In this document: one piece after another, positions 54,701 to 64,000 of the stretch | Layout: each line of letters opens with the position of its first letter | How positions within the stretch are numbered: the first letter of the stretch is position 1 | Source: Gordius sp. MW1 | Taxonomy: Eukaryota > Nematomorpha > Gordioida > Gordea > Gordiidae | Assembly: GCA_964036665.1 (NCBI GenBank) | Contig: OZ038527.1 | Location: 26,881,901-26,945,900 of the forward strand | Reading direction: 5' to 3' | Length of the DNA: 64,000 nucleotides | Program-made: the position numbers and the translations under genes | The notes under the pieces: model-generated | The model's database searches: none | What the model saw: the letters and a program-made list of their open reading frames with translations, nothing else | Told to the model about the DNA's origin: nothing

Positions 54701-57700
54701 ATTCGCCCTTATAAAAAGGCTAAATTTTGGTTTCCTACCTCGACAGGGGTCATTTTTAACGAGAAATTCTTCGAGAGCGACCCAGCCTCCTCCCACTCGG
54801 ACCATGACAGTACTCCGGAGGATTCGAACCAAACGTAGTTTTTGGGATTCACCAAACTTGACAGAATAAATAAAAGATGGTTAATATTCGAGGAAAATCC
54901 ATAATTAAACCTCGCTTTGAAATTAACAATTTCTACAAAAATCAAAGAGAAAATGTCATTTAAAATTGAACTTCAAAGAACATTACACTTTAGTTAGGGA
55001 CTTGCAAAACATTCTTGATACATCCATCAGAGTAAGGTTCAAGATTCGATAAAAGATCAAACTTTACCTGCCGAATCCCAACCCAGGCATGGGTGTAGCC
55101 AGGGGGAAGTAGAGAGGGGCAGCTGTCCCCTCTTAACTCATAAATTTTTGAAAATTAACACAATCACGGCTTAAATTTGAAAAAATTCTCATTTTGCCCC
55201 TCACTTAAGCATTATTGTTGCCCATAGGTATGAACTTGGCCAAAAATAAATAGCAGAAATGGATTGAAATCGAAGGTCACTCAGGAAACGCGACATTTAA
55301 TTTACTCGATATTTGCTTTCGCCCACATGGTCATTTGCTGTTGCATTCGCACAGATTAGCTTGCCTTTGCACTTCGTCCTTCACTTTTTCCACTTTCCAC
55401 GTCAGTCATAGGGTGTTGACCATCATCTTTTGCGGGTGCCCTGAGTGCTGCCACGTATTCCTTGTAATCTATGAGTCCGTCTGAATTAGCGTCAAACACC
55501 GCGGCTAGGTGTTCCATCTCGGGCCGGGAAGTTTGAAAGCGCGTTGCTAGGATGCCTTCGATGAAATCTTGCACGGGGATTCTTCCGTCTCTATCCGTAT
55601 CTTGACTTCGGAAAAAATCGATGACCCGAATTTTGTTGTGGTTCATCCAGGACATGTACTGATAGAAAATCCCCCAAAAAATATAAAAATTTTCACGACG
55701 TTTTAAAGTTTTTTCCACACCTGATGTAAGAATCTAATTAAATGCTGCCATCTAGGGGCGATTTTAATTAGAGACTAACATCCAGCATCTAAGCTCCCCA
55801 AGAGGCCTACCTCCACTCATAACCATTTATCGAATAAAACCTACTGCCCTCTCGAAACCACCACCAACAATACATATTCAGACATTCCACCTTCTCCTGT
55901 CAACAGGATTCTAAAAAACATCCCTAAAGGAGCCAGACATCAAGTTCTAATTGCCCTTACAAATGCCATCTCAAACCTCTCTAAGGACTTAAGCAGCACT
56001 CCCCATTGGGCCAACCTTTTTCAATTTACTTCCCGTGTCCTTTCAGTACCACCATCAAATTACAGAGGTACCCTTTCGAACTAGGTTAAGCAAAACTCAG
56101 CAAAATGGAACGTTTCATCACCTCCCATTACCTACGAGCCACACACCCATAAGACTACATCAGCTCAACAAAGAGCCAAACGGGTTTCCGCCAAACTCAA
56201 CCAATTCGACATCCAGGGTGCCCTTCGCTTGGCCAATTCGGACTGCAAAATTTCCCCAGACACCCAAGAAACCTTTGAATCTTTACAAGCCAAACACCCT
56301 GAAAGAAATAGCACGCAACTTCCCCCTACAATCAACTCCCCCTTCAAGGACTTCACATCGCCTGAAATTCTCGAGGCTATCGGTTCTTTTAAAAGATCCT
56401 CAGTAGGTTCTGGTTTAGACGGTTTCCGGGCCTCACATCTAATTGAATTAACAAGACCTCACATTGACAGGTCTGGCCACTTCACATCCACCCTAGCAAT
56501 CTTCCTTAACCAGGTTATCAAAGGTTTAGTACCTGACACGATCTCTCCCTACTTTTTTGGGGCCACCTTAATATCTCTTACCAAACCTGACGGTGGCCTT
56601 TGCCCAATCGCCATGGGTTCAATATTTAGACGCCTATGCTGCAAACTCATTATTGCTCGAGTAAAAACCGACATAGCAGATCAATTATCTCCCATCCAAC
56701 TAGGTTTCGGAATCAAGGGTGGTTGTGAAATCGCCTCCCACGCTGTCCGCATAGCCCTCGCCCATCTCGACCACTCAATCCTAGCTAAGATTGACTTCAA
56801 AAACGCCTTTAACACGATTTATAGGTCACACTTCTTAACAGAGGCCTACAAATCCCTTCCCGAGTACTCCATTTTCCTAAACGCATGCTACGCTCCTACT
56901 TCCATGCTCAACTTTAATTCCAAAATAATTTCATCGAGTGAAGGCATCCAACAAGGAGACCCGCTAGGCCCTCTACTATATTGCCTAGGAATAAAATCCC
57001 TGACTGAAGACCTAGCCTCTAAATATAACCTATCACTCAACTTGTGGTACCTAGACGATGGTACCATCAAAGGAAATGCCGAAGACGTCAAAGAAGCCCT
57101 CTCATATCTTGAAGTCGAAGCTTCAAAAATCGGTCTCCTCTAAATCATATCAAGACCGAGGTTTGCCAAAACAATACTGATTCTTTAAGCCTAGACCCAT
57201 ACTTTGACGCTTTCAAACATACTCACCCCAACGAACTAACGCACTTAGGATCTCCCATAGGTGGCTCACACCCTTGTAACAAGTTATTAACAGAGACAAT
57301 ACAAAAACTAGTAGAAATCAAACCCCTCCTTTCTTACTTGCCAGCCCACCAGGCTTTCTTTTTAATTAAAAACTGCTATTCTTTACCTAAGATAAATCAC
57401 ATCTTTAGGTCATTCACCTCATTTTTAAATCCCATCGCTCTATCATTATTCGACCAAAAACTCAAAGATGTTGTCGAGGAAATCACAACCCTTTCTTTTA
57501 CTGGGTCCCAATGGAAACAAGCGTGTCTCCCCACCTGAGATTACCCCCTCTAGTAGCTTTGTCGGCCTTCATCTCTAGTCGACTCTCAGCCAAACCAATC
57601 ATCGACAAAATAATCTATCAACCAGATCCCTCCACCCAAATCGCTCTCGACATGTGGAGCTCTGTCCGACCCTAACACTCCATTCCCTACCATAAACTCT

Positions 57701-60700
57701 CAAAAAAGCTGGAACACTCCTCTCTACGACCATGCCCTTAAAACTCTAATATCGGGCGCATCGTTGGAGGAGTTACCAGCTTTAAGAAGTTTAGCATCAA
57801 GATCTGGCCACAAGTGGTTGGAGGTCATCCCAAGCCGGACCCATGACCTTCAGCTCTCCAACAACGAGTTCAGGATCGCAACAGGGCTCCGCCTAGGATG
57901 CGATATAGTTGCCCCCCATCAATGCAACTTATGTGGCACATCAGTTGGTACAAAAGGTCACCACGGCCTACATTGCAGATTTAATAAGGCCAGATTTCTA
58001 CGCCACACATCAGTTAATGCTCTTCTACAGAAGACATTCAATAAGGCTGGCTTCCCCTCCCAATTGGAGCCTAATGGTCTTTGCCTTATTGACTAGAAGA
58101 GACCTGATGGACAGACCCTCATCCCTTGGGCAAAAAGGCTATGCCTAGCATGGGACTACACTTGTCCGGATGCCTTTGCACCCTCAAACCAAAACAAAGA
58201 CCCCCTTGTCGATTCAGAAAGATTGAAGTGCGCTAAATACGCAGAACTTAATACCTCACTCCTCTTCTTCCCTATAGTGATTACCACCCTCACAACAATA
58301 GGTCCCAAAACCCAAGCCCTCCTGAAAGAACTGGACGCCGTATAGCGGCCAATACCCTTGACAATAGGGAAACTTTTTTTTAAAACAGAAAATCGGAATT
58401 ATAATATGTCATTTTTAGAATGTTTACATCGCATATAATTTTTATAGTAGTATATAGTTTCATTTAATAGAAAAAAAAGAGACTAATTTGGCTAAAGATA
58501 TTTTTATCTTTTTTAGTATGTGACTAGAAATAATAACAGGCATAAAACGTTTTCTCTCTTATTACAGCTCATCAGAAATTTTATTCATACAATAGCTGTT
58601 TTATTTAGATGCATACAAATCTAAGGGTTGAAAATGTTCAAATGAGTAGGGGGAAGGGAATTCTAAGAGATTGTTTATTTATTAAAACACTAGAGTGTCG
58701 AAGCAATAACATAGGAAGTTAGGCATTACTTAACATCGAAAGTAAATGGTTTGTAAGCTTAGAAATCGAAAAAGACGTTTGGATTATAATAACTGCATGT
58801 GTTACCCTTTTGCGCCATTCTTCAAATTGAAAATCTTTCAGCCGTTCGACTTCCTTCAAATAATTCAGGTAATCGACGAGTTTGCCTTGCCTATCAATGG
58901 CCAACAACCACACGCATCGTCATTTTTGCAAGAGATTACGGATTTTTTGGCTCATTCTGCGATTGCGGGACTTGAGCTTCGGCGGTCAAACTATTAATTT
59001 ATTTAGAAGTTTTATATTAATAAAAATTGGAGCACACAAGCTAAACTATAAGCTAAGCACGTACTCCGATTGTGATTTTTTGTGTGATTGGAATTTGCAG
59101 CGTTTAAATTTGGGTTCGGGTAGGGATAAGGGAACGAGCGAGTTGTTGGATGTAAGCTTTTGTACGTCTTGTTGCTTGTTACTCATGCTATCCATAAATT
59201 CCTGCACAAAAGCCAATAATTTGATGTACGAAAATATTCCTTAAAAACTAACAAAATCAATAAAACTTTTATTTATTCAAAAAACTTTAAAGTCAAACTT
59301 AAATAATCTCGTAGGAGTCAAAGCAAAATAGTGATTTTACAAGGCCTTTTAAGAAGTTCGAAAGACGTTCTCCCCCGTCTAAACTTTCGGCACCCTTTTT
59401 AATAAAACAAAAACTTGGTATTCCTATAGCCAAATACAATTTTAATATTTTATATTAAATTAATTTATTTTTTTATATGACGCATTTCGTTCCATACCGT
59501 TTTATGTATTTATTTTATCGTATCGATAAATTTCCGAAGTTTTAACAGAATTCATTGAATACAATATTTAAGAAACCTTATGTTCTAGCAGGTATTGTTC
59601 GATAGTTTCGATATCTCTGGGCAAAACTCTATGATCGGCGGCTGTTATTGTCGCTTCGGCAGTAGTGAGCCAAGCTAGGAGTTCCTCCAGGAGCTTGGCA
59701 TTCAGCTTGGCGTCTTCGTATTCCCGTTCAAGCCGATGGTGCAAATGTTCGACTCACCCGTTCAAATCTTCCCACATCTCCTTCAGGAAACCCAACCAGT
59801 TTTCCATCGGCTTGAGTGCCGTAACGTAAGCGTCAGCCACGATTTCCCGACCCATCTCCAGGGTTTGGTCGTAGGTTGCTTTCTGCATTAAGCATACCCA
59901 ACACGTTAGGTATTACATTATTTCCACTCATATGAGCATGGTTTTTATAAATGAGCATAGGGTCTTGGGCGTAGCCAGGGGGAGGCAGGGAGGGATGACT
60001 GCCCTCCTCTAAATCCAAAAATTTGTTGAAATTTATTTAAATTATGACTTAAATTTCTAAAAATGATCATTTTGCCCCTCCCTAAAACATTGTTGCCCCC
60101 CTATAACTCCAATGCTGGCTACGCTCATGTATTGGGTAATGTCATGCAAGGTAAAAACCTTTTCGCCGATTTCAGATTTGATAGCATTGCAGAGCTCTAA
60201 ACGGGCTGTCAAGGTTCGGGCTCCGCAGTCTGAGGTGGTGGATGTGAGAAGGGCGTCATCCGCCTTATCAATGTCGCGAACCCGTGGATCTAAAACTTCC
60301 ATCCAATCGGCTAGGATACGAACACTACCGTGAAATAGTCGGCCTTTTCTTTAGCGTTCGCCAATTTTCCGTCCTTCGCTCGGGGGAACAAACTTGGGTC
60401 CAGAGGGATAGGAGATCTTGTAGCGGTTGTTTCACGTTTTCCATCATGCAACTATTCGGTTGTTGCTCGTCTCGGTGCTCCGAATTATCGCCTTCGTCGT
60501 TCACAAATTTTGCAACTGCCGCTTTCAAAGAATCGATATTGGCGGTCCGGGAATCCAATTCTTTTTGAAAAATCTAGAGCATGCACGACGACACACACAC
60601 GCATGATTAGTTTTATAATATTCATTTATTCGGGGACTTTGGTGAATTTTTATTTTAAATTTTATATAAGTATATAAGCACATTTGAAATTAGAGGGGGG

Positions 60701-61161
60701 GGGCAAACTGGATAGTAATTTTTTAAAATTTAGCTATAATTATATGAAATTGCAAAGTATTCAAGAATTTTAGGGCCCCACTGGCTAGGCCCATGCGTAT
60801 AAAAATGAATAACCTGGTGTCGTTCTATTAGAGCCAGTATGGTGTCTATGTCACCAAGGGTACCCTCTTTAGACTCTTCCACAGCCTATCGTATTCGGCA
60901 CTCAGCCATTCCTTTAGCTCTTGTAGCGCTTCGTGAATTTGACCACATAGAATTAGATCGCCTTCTAGCACTTTTTGATGATTCGATGATTCCACAATCA
61001 AGGCATTCCACTTTTGCTTGAGGTCGTTGAGCATAGATTGAAGGCCATTAGCATCTGCTTGACTCTCGGGTTGAGTGACGTTGCATTTGTCCTTCGAATC
61101 TTTTCCCTTTTGCAATACCCATTCGTATTCGGGTTGAAGGAGAAAGGGCTTGTCGGAATTC
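51542..61161 (-). CDS. Spectraplakin gene, C-terminal part (11 exons, reading frame disrupted)
   Basis: Eleven candidate exons on the minus strand encode, in order, spectrin-like repeats, the EW/RKR linker, paired EF-hands, a GAS2 domain and a Ser/Thr/Pro tail with an SxIP motif. That is the order found at the C-terminus of Shot/MACF1/dystonin, the giant linkers of actin and microtubules. Splice sites and phases agree at most junctions. However, about six single-base frameshifts and two in-frame TGA codons occur in otherwise conserved sequence. The model is therefore either a real gene with assembly indels or a degenerating copy. The N-terminal gene body lies beyond 61.2 kb and is not recognised within the window; retroelement copy 8 occupies that flank. 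Confidence 0.85.
51874..52333. mobile_element. 460-bp P-like foldback element with perfect 8-bp TSD
   Basis: Ends CATAGACTACATAGACT and, in complement, CATAAACTACATAGACT, flanked by GTTACATG on both sides (51866-51873 and 52334-52341). Each arm encodes the same THAP-like start reading inward ([12 protein letters not shown]), one on each strand, so the unit is a long inverted repeat with a short AT-rich centre. The 8-bp duplication and C-x4-C THAP start suggest the P superfamily. It sits in the spectraplakin intron between the last two exons. Confidence 0.85.
52970..53096 (-). CDS. Spectraplakin exon, GSR-rich tail
   Basis: Open block [20 protein letters not shown], then [16 protein letters not shown], ending at donor ATCAG|GTAGTT. 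Gly-Ser-Arg-rich repeats are characteristic of the spectraplakin microtubule-binding tail. The upstream acceptor (GAAG at 53097) fits the phase but has a poor pyrimidine tract, so the 5' limit is tentative. Confidence 0.65.
53186..53310. mobile_element. CATGGGCGTAGCC-family MITE, 125 bp
   Basis: CATGGGCGTAGCCA at the left, TGGCTACGGCCATG at the right, core AATGATCATTTTGCCCCTCC. Compact member inside a spectraplakin intron. Confidence 0.85.
53530..53694 (-). CDS. Spectraplakin exon with SxIP motif
   Basis: The acceptor TCTGTATTCCAG and donor GACG|GTAACA bound a frame rich in Ser, Thr and Pro: [40 protein letters not shown], then [17 protein letters not shown] in a basic, serine-rich context fits the SxIP motif by which spectraplakins bind EB proteins at microtubule plus ends. 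The phase agrees with the exon at 54142-54234. Confidence 0.75.
54142..54234 (-). CDS. Spectraplakin exon directly after GAS2
   Basis: The acceptor GCCAAAG joins GAS2 as [11 protein letters not shown], followed by [20 protein letters not shown]. The GRTNxELRE block is strongly conserved after the GAS2 domain. The donor is either AGCA|GTACCC (chosen, phase fits the next exon) or a later AG|GTTTGA near 54098. Confidence 0.8.
54457..54505 (-). pseudogene. Partial second copy of the GAS2 exon end
   Basis: The minus strand reads [13 protein letters not shown], matching [13 protein letters not shown] of the true GAS2 exon 250 bp upstream, with about 80% base identity over roughly 47 bp. No splice donor or conserved N-terminal part remains. 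Looks like a decayed tandem exon duplication in the intron. Confidence 0.6.
54739..54856 (-). CDS. Spectraplakin GAS2-domain exon
   Basis: The acceptor TTCTGTCAAG precedes [39 protein letters not shown] and the donor CGAG|GTAGGA. This is the second half of a GAS2 (GAR) domain, which binds the microtubule lattice, and it is fully open here. The preceding exon supplies VGESKYR. Confidence 0.95.
55088..55230. mobile_element. CATGGGCGTAGCC-family MITE
   Basis: Left end CATGGGTGTAGCCAGGG, core AATTCTCATTTTGCCCCTC, degenerate right end near GCCCATAGGTATG. Lies in the intron between the EF-hand and GAS2 exons. Confidence 0.7.
55316..55658 (-). CDS. Spectraplakin EF-hand exon
   Basis: The acceptor TTCTATCAG precedes [20 protein letters not shown]. 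Two EF-hand loops are complete: [13 protein letters not shown] and [13 protein letters not shown], with Ca-binding Asp/Asn and Glu/Asp positions kept. After HPMTD a one-base shift near 55400 is needed to read [17 protein letters not shown], the expected start of GAS2. Another near 55335 leads to VGESKYR before the donor CGA|GTAAAT. EF-hands plus GAS2 form the calcium-sensitive microtubule-binding C-terminus. Confidence 0.92.
55790..58370 (+). pseudogene. RLE-type retroelement copy 7 in a spectraplakin intron
   Basis: A plus-strand, 5'-truncated copy antisense to the host gene. Blocks: [20 protein letters not shown] (55890), then 56229-57143 with [40 protein letters not shown] and WYLDDGT. 57338-57538 gives [15 protein letters not shown]. 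57764-58096 gives HKWLEVIPS and CNLCGT...GHHGLHC. The nuclease block ([21 protein letters not shown]) ends near 58345. Several frameshifts and stops. It is subfamily 2 like copy 4, with RPIA changed to CPIA. Confidence 0.88.
58806..58956 (-). CDS. Spectraplakin exon preceding the EF-hands
   Basis: The acceptor ATCGCAG, in phase with the exon at 59065-59211, precedes [11 protein letters not shown], an in-frame TGA (58920-58922), then [20 protein letters not shown] and FQFEEWRKR before the donor AGG|GTAACA. The VWLLA...EWRKR sequence is the conserved last spectrin-like segment of Shot-type spectraplakins. The TGA occupies a position usually holding Trp. Confidence 0.85.
59065..59211 (-). CDS. 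Spectraplakin spectrin-repeat exon
   Basis: The acceptor CTTTTGTGCAG precedes [20 protein letters not shown] and a basic stretch; the donor GGA|GTACGT leaves two bases that fit the next exon. A repeat-helix wording (EFM..MS.KQ.DV..LT) is typical of these rods. Moderately supported. Confidence 0.6.
59577..59882 (-). CDS. Spectraplakin spectrin-repeat exon with in-frame TGA
   Basis: Frame [40 protein letters not shown] (59754-59756), [44 protein letters not shown]. Heptad-like spectrin helices with conserved Trp continue in the same frame on both sides of the stop, which could be a CGA to TGA change. The phase joins both neighbours. Confidence 0.75.
59963..60129. mobile_element. CATGGGCGTAGCC-family MITE
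   Basis: Left TTGGGCGTAGCCAGGGGGAG, core AATGATCATTTTGCCCCTCC, right ATGCTGGCTACGCTCATG. Starts within about 30 bp of a spectraplakin donor on the minus strand. Confidence 0.85.
60159..60573 (-). CDS. Spectraplakin spectrin-repeat exon, frameshifted
   Basis: The acceptor GCTCTAG precedes [20 protein letters not shown], then [14 protein letters not shown]. Near 60390 and again near 60330 the frame must change to read [15 protein letters not shown], then [20 protein letters not shown] and [16 protein letters not shown], ending at donor AAG|GTTTTT. Each block is clearly spectrin-like, so the indels disrupt a coding exon. Confidence 0.7.
60692..60797. mobile_element. CATGGGCGTAGCC-family MITE, partial
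   Basis: G-rich GGGGGGGCAAACTGG at the left and CACTGGCTAGGCCCATG at the right; the left TIR is missing. Immediately downstream, in gene orientation, of the exon 60814-61161. Confidence 0.6.
60814..61161 (-). CDS. Spectraplakin spectrin-repeat exon (first visible)
   Basis: The acceptor TTTCTCCGTAG precedes [20 protein letters not shown], then [20 protein letters not shown] and [18 protein letters not shown]. At about 60886 a one-base shift is needed to read [22 protein letters not shown] and the donor CAG|GTTATT. Spectrin repeat signature [11 protein letters not shown]. Upstream exons not found before retroelement copy 8. Confidence 0.75.
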
Positions 61162-61683
61162 CTACGGAGAAAAATGGGATTTATTGTGCTTTTTTGAACT
61201 TAATTAAATATAAAAATTTGACAAAATTAAATATTATAACCTCTCTTCAATTGAATCTACACTTCAACGATTACCCGATATAATGATATTTTCCAACTTC
61301 ATAAATTCAATAAATGAGGTGTAAGTAAACGTTGAACATTTAACTACCTAAAGGCGCGCAATTTTCATCAATAAATAGTGAAGCTTTAAGTAAAAAAATC
61401 AATAAACGCCTTTATCACATACCCTCCCTGACGCATCGCCTAAAATGGCGGAAAAAAGGAAAACAACATAATCATCTTGGAATCTATACAAATTAGTATA
61501 TATCCATCCCTCAAAGGATTTGGAAAAAGTTGCCGTTATCGGATGTTCTGCACGAAAATTATATTAATTCTTATTATGCACTACAAACGGAATCCTCTAC
61601 TATTTACCTAGAAATTCTTCATGTATCACTTATCTATTAACATTGGTACATTACTTATCCCTATTTTATTAACATTCATAGTT
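61162..61683. other. No gene recognised
   Basis: AT-rich intronic or intergenic DNA between the first visible spectraplakin exon and retroelement copy 8. Confidence 0.4.
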
Positions 61684-63105
61684 CTTTTTACAATACATAT
61701 TTAGGCCTAAATTTATATACATAAAAATAAATATTAAACATAAGTCCACATACAATGCAACAATCACCTTTTTCATACACATATTATCCTTAAAATGTTC
61801 AGAGATTTTTTTTATAAAACTAATATCTATATAATTTATATATATCTTAATAATGGTTCACCAAATGCTTTAATTCCTAAAATAAGTTAAAAATGGTTTC
61901 AACTAAATCCTTTTGTTGTACATGCAAAAAACTTATTAGCCTCAAAAAAAATAACTGTTTTATAATACATGGCCACCCTTCTGCTCGTTGTATCTCCTCT
62001 GGGAAATTCCCACCTGCTAGCCCTCTTATTCCACCTCTTGCCTCCATAATAGAGGATGCTCCTCATAATGCCCCTTGCTCGTCCAACTCAGATACTCAAT
62101 CCTTAGACAGCCCCATTATTACCACTTCTTTGGACTATTCTTGGAGTGATTCTTTTTTAGCCTTAACCTTCCCCAATACTATTTCAAGAATCCCTAGGGG
62201 AGCTCGCCCGGCTTCTCAACAGTTTTTAATCAACCTTATAACTTCCATAACAAACTCTCCCTCAAATCTTACTAACTGGGATAAACTTTTCAGGCTTACC
62301 TTTCACACCTTATATGTAAGAGGACCCAACGCTGAAAATCTGTCCAAACATATTAAAGACTCCTTTTTAAATTTCAATATTGATAATATTTTTAAAAATA
62401 CCCCCCAGCACAAACAATCCCCAAACTCCTCCACTGCCAAGCAAACTGCTAAACTAATTTCTAAAAAAATTGATAACTTTAACCCCAAAAGTGCTCTAAG
62501 AATATTTTATGACAATGACTCAATTGCTCCTTACTCCCTTGATTCATACCAACAACTCAAATCTAAACATCCCCCATCCTCATCGGCAAATCGACTCCCT
62601 ACCTCAGCCTCTCCCATAAAACTAGACTCATCCGACATTCGGGAAGCCATCAATTTCTTTCCCATCGACTCTGCAGCAGGCCTTGATGGTTTCCGCCCTG
62701 TTTATTTACAAGACCTGATTAACCTCCAAAATGTGAGCGCTGCAATTTTACTCAACTCTATAACGTCCCTATGCAATTTAATTGTCAACGGTAATATTCC
62801 TACCGAAATAATCCCTATATTGTTCGGCGCTAAACTCATCGCTATCAAAAAACCTGATAATTCGGTGAGACCCATTGCTATTGGCAGTGTTTTTCGACGT
62901 ATAATATCAAAACTCATTTGTAAGACAATCAAATCCAGTTTAAGCGACAAGTTAATTCCTCATCAATTAGGATTTGGGGTTAAAGGCGGCTGTGAGGCTG
63001 CCAGTCACGCTGCGCGGATAAGTCTAAAACAAATTTCCTCCAATCACTGCATGGTTGAACTGGACTTTGCCAATGCTTTTGATAATATTCGCCGAGAAAC
63101 GATAC
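61684..63105 (+). pseudogene. RLE-type retroelement copy 8, young 5' half
   Basis: The leader from about 61684 and the ORF from 61893 are almost identical to copy 3, with only about seven amino-acid differences over roughly 410 residues. The frame includes the N-terminal finger, IPRGARPASQQ, AIKKPDNSVRPIA and ELDFANAFDN. It then stops matching at the RRETI segment near 63103 and reads into GC-rich repeat, giving an artificial Pro/Gly-rich tail to 63308. The RT catalytic YLDD, knuckle and nuclease are missing, so it cannot be autonomous. Confidence 0.9.
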
Positions 63106-63400
63106 GCCCTTCGGGCGTAACTGGGGGCTTCGCCCCCAGACCCCCTTGGGGCTTCGCCCCCAAACCCCCTGCTGCCCCCAGTCTCCCGTTGGGGGCTACG
63201 CCCCCAAACCCCCATCTCCTGGGTGCTCCGCCCCCAGACCCCCGGAGAAGGGGGAGAAGGGAAGGGGGGGGGGGGGAAGAGGGGACGACTCATCTATTCT
63301 ACGTATAAATGTAGCTTATTTGCTATGCAATTTATGGGCGAGAAAGGTGGGAAGGGGCGAGAATGCCTATAGGGGGGTATTAAATGCAAAAGAATTGGAC
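63104..63400. repeat. GC-rich palindrome cluster joined to copy 8
   Basis: Contains CGCCCTTCGGGCG, several GGGGGCTTCGCCCCC or GGGGGCTACGCCCCC hairpins with CAAACCCCC spacers, a purine tract, then TTGCTATGCAATTTATGGGC, GAGAAAGGTGGGAAGGGGCG. The last part matches 40810-40975 in complement. Very different base composition from its surroundings. Confidence 0.85.
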
Positions 63401-63419
63401 TGACGGGCATAGGGTAATT

Positions 63420-64000
63420 ATCAATGTTAGCCAAAAAAAACGTAAAATTTTATTATGATTTACAATTTGACGAAGCGGGAAAATATAAATGAGTTAAGTG
63501 TATAAATGTCGGCTGGATAAAGTATATAAATATCATCTTTATTATTTTTTAATAAATGAAATTAGGTTAAACATCATTCTAAAATTAATTTTAATCTTGC
63601 ACAACTTGTTGATTTCTAAGATTAGATAAATAGACTTTCACATACTAAAACATTCTGGGCATAATTTATTCCATAACCGGAAAACGTTAAATTTTTAATT
63701 AAAATTTCAATTTGCAATAACAATTTCTATCGTACGTATATAAATTAAATAATAGTTATTGTATTAAATTTTTCGTGGCTGCCTTCCACATTTGATTTTC
63801 TAATGTATCTAAAAAATAATATAACATAAAAATGTTACATTTATATGGTCACAAAACGCAATTCTACATAGCAAGTTTAAAATAATAAAAAAAGTCAATA
63901 TAAAACACACAAATTTTTGGTTGCCCCAGTATAGGTATGTTGAATTTTAGCTTTTTGGGGTCGGAACATAACCACACATAAGGTGAAGCGCTAACGCCTT
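63420..64000. other. AT-rich end of window, no gene recognised
   Basis: Short frames only; nothing recognisable. Confidence 0.4.

Noticed and set aside
63024-63403. Frames over the GC-rich palindromes
   Set aside because: Composition artefacts of GGGGGCTTCGCCCCC repeats, not proteins.

Overview
The window reads as nuclear DNA of an invertebrate animal. It is AT-rich, intron-bearing and mostly mobile-element debris. Host-gene evidence is limited to four loci. (1) An unrecognised cysteine-rich protein lies on the minus strand at 13.85-15.81 kb. (2) The last exon of a LIM-homeobox gene of the Arrowhead/Lhx6-8 type lies on the plus strand at 45.54-45.76 kb. (3) The C-lobe of a TSSK-like serine/threonine kinase lies on the plus strand at 47.64-49.5 kb. 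(4) The 3' end of a spectraplakin gene (Shot/MACF1/dystonin family) lies on the minus strand at 51.54-61.16 kb. An interstitial TTAGGG tract and the Shot-like wording of the spectraplakin suggest a protostome, possibly a non-insect one. I cannot name the species.

Layout. 0-8 kb: two decayed copies of a one-ORF retroelement (reverse transcriptase plus a restriction-like endonuclease). The first is split by a P-element-like insertion that itself carries a tandem array and a MITE. 8.2-13.7 kb: a nest between two inverted piggyBac-like termini; it contains a hAT element with a perfect 8-bp target duplication, foldbacks and a telomere-repeat MITE. 13.8-15.8 kb: cysteine-rich gene exons. 17-19 kb: a G/C-run minisatellite and a MULE relic. 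19.86-24.57 kb: an apparently complete APE-type LINE with an open 959-codon frame and a candidate target duplication. 25.5-29.9 kb: FLYWCH/MULE relics and a full-length, open copy of the RT-plus-nuclease element. 30-33.6 kb: a divergent broken copy of the same element. 33.7-42.6 kb: integrase, Ty3/gypsy and hAT relics, hairpin minisatellites, and a short hAT element with TIRs and target duplication. 43.3-45.2 kb: tRNA-like SINE/minisatellite units joined to a 5'-truncated RT copy. 45.5-61.2 kb: the three recognisable host genes with MITEs in their introns. 61.7-64 kb: a young 5' half of the RT element fused to a GC-rich palindrome cluster.

The most striking feature is the retroelement family. 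There are at least nine fragments of two or more subfamilies. All share an N-terminal zinc-finger-like segment, an RT with a YLDD box, and a C-terminal CCHC knuckle plus an RPD...D...K nuclease-like domain; one copy is fully open. Equally notable, the host-gene exons carry several frameshifts and two in-frame TGA codons although conserved domains and splice phases are well kept. That points either to assembly indels or to degenerate gene copies.
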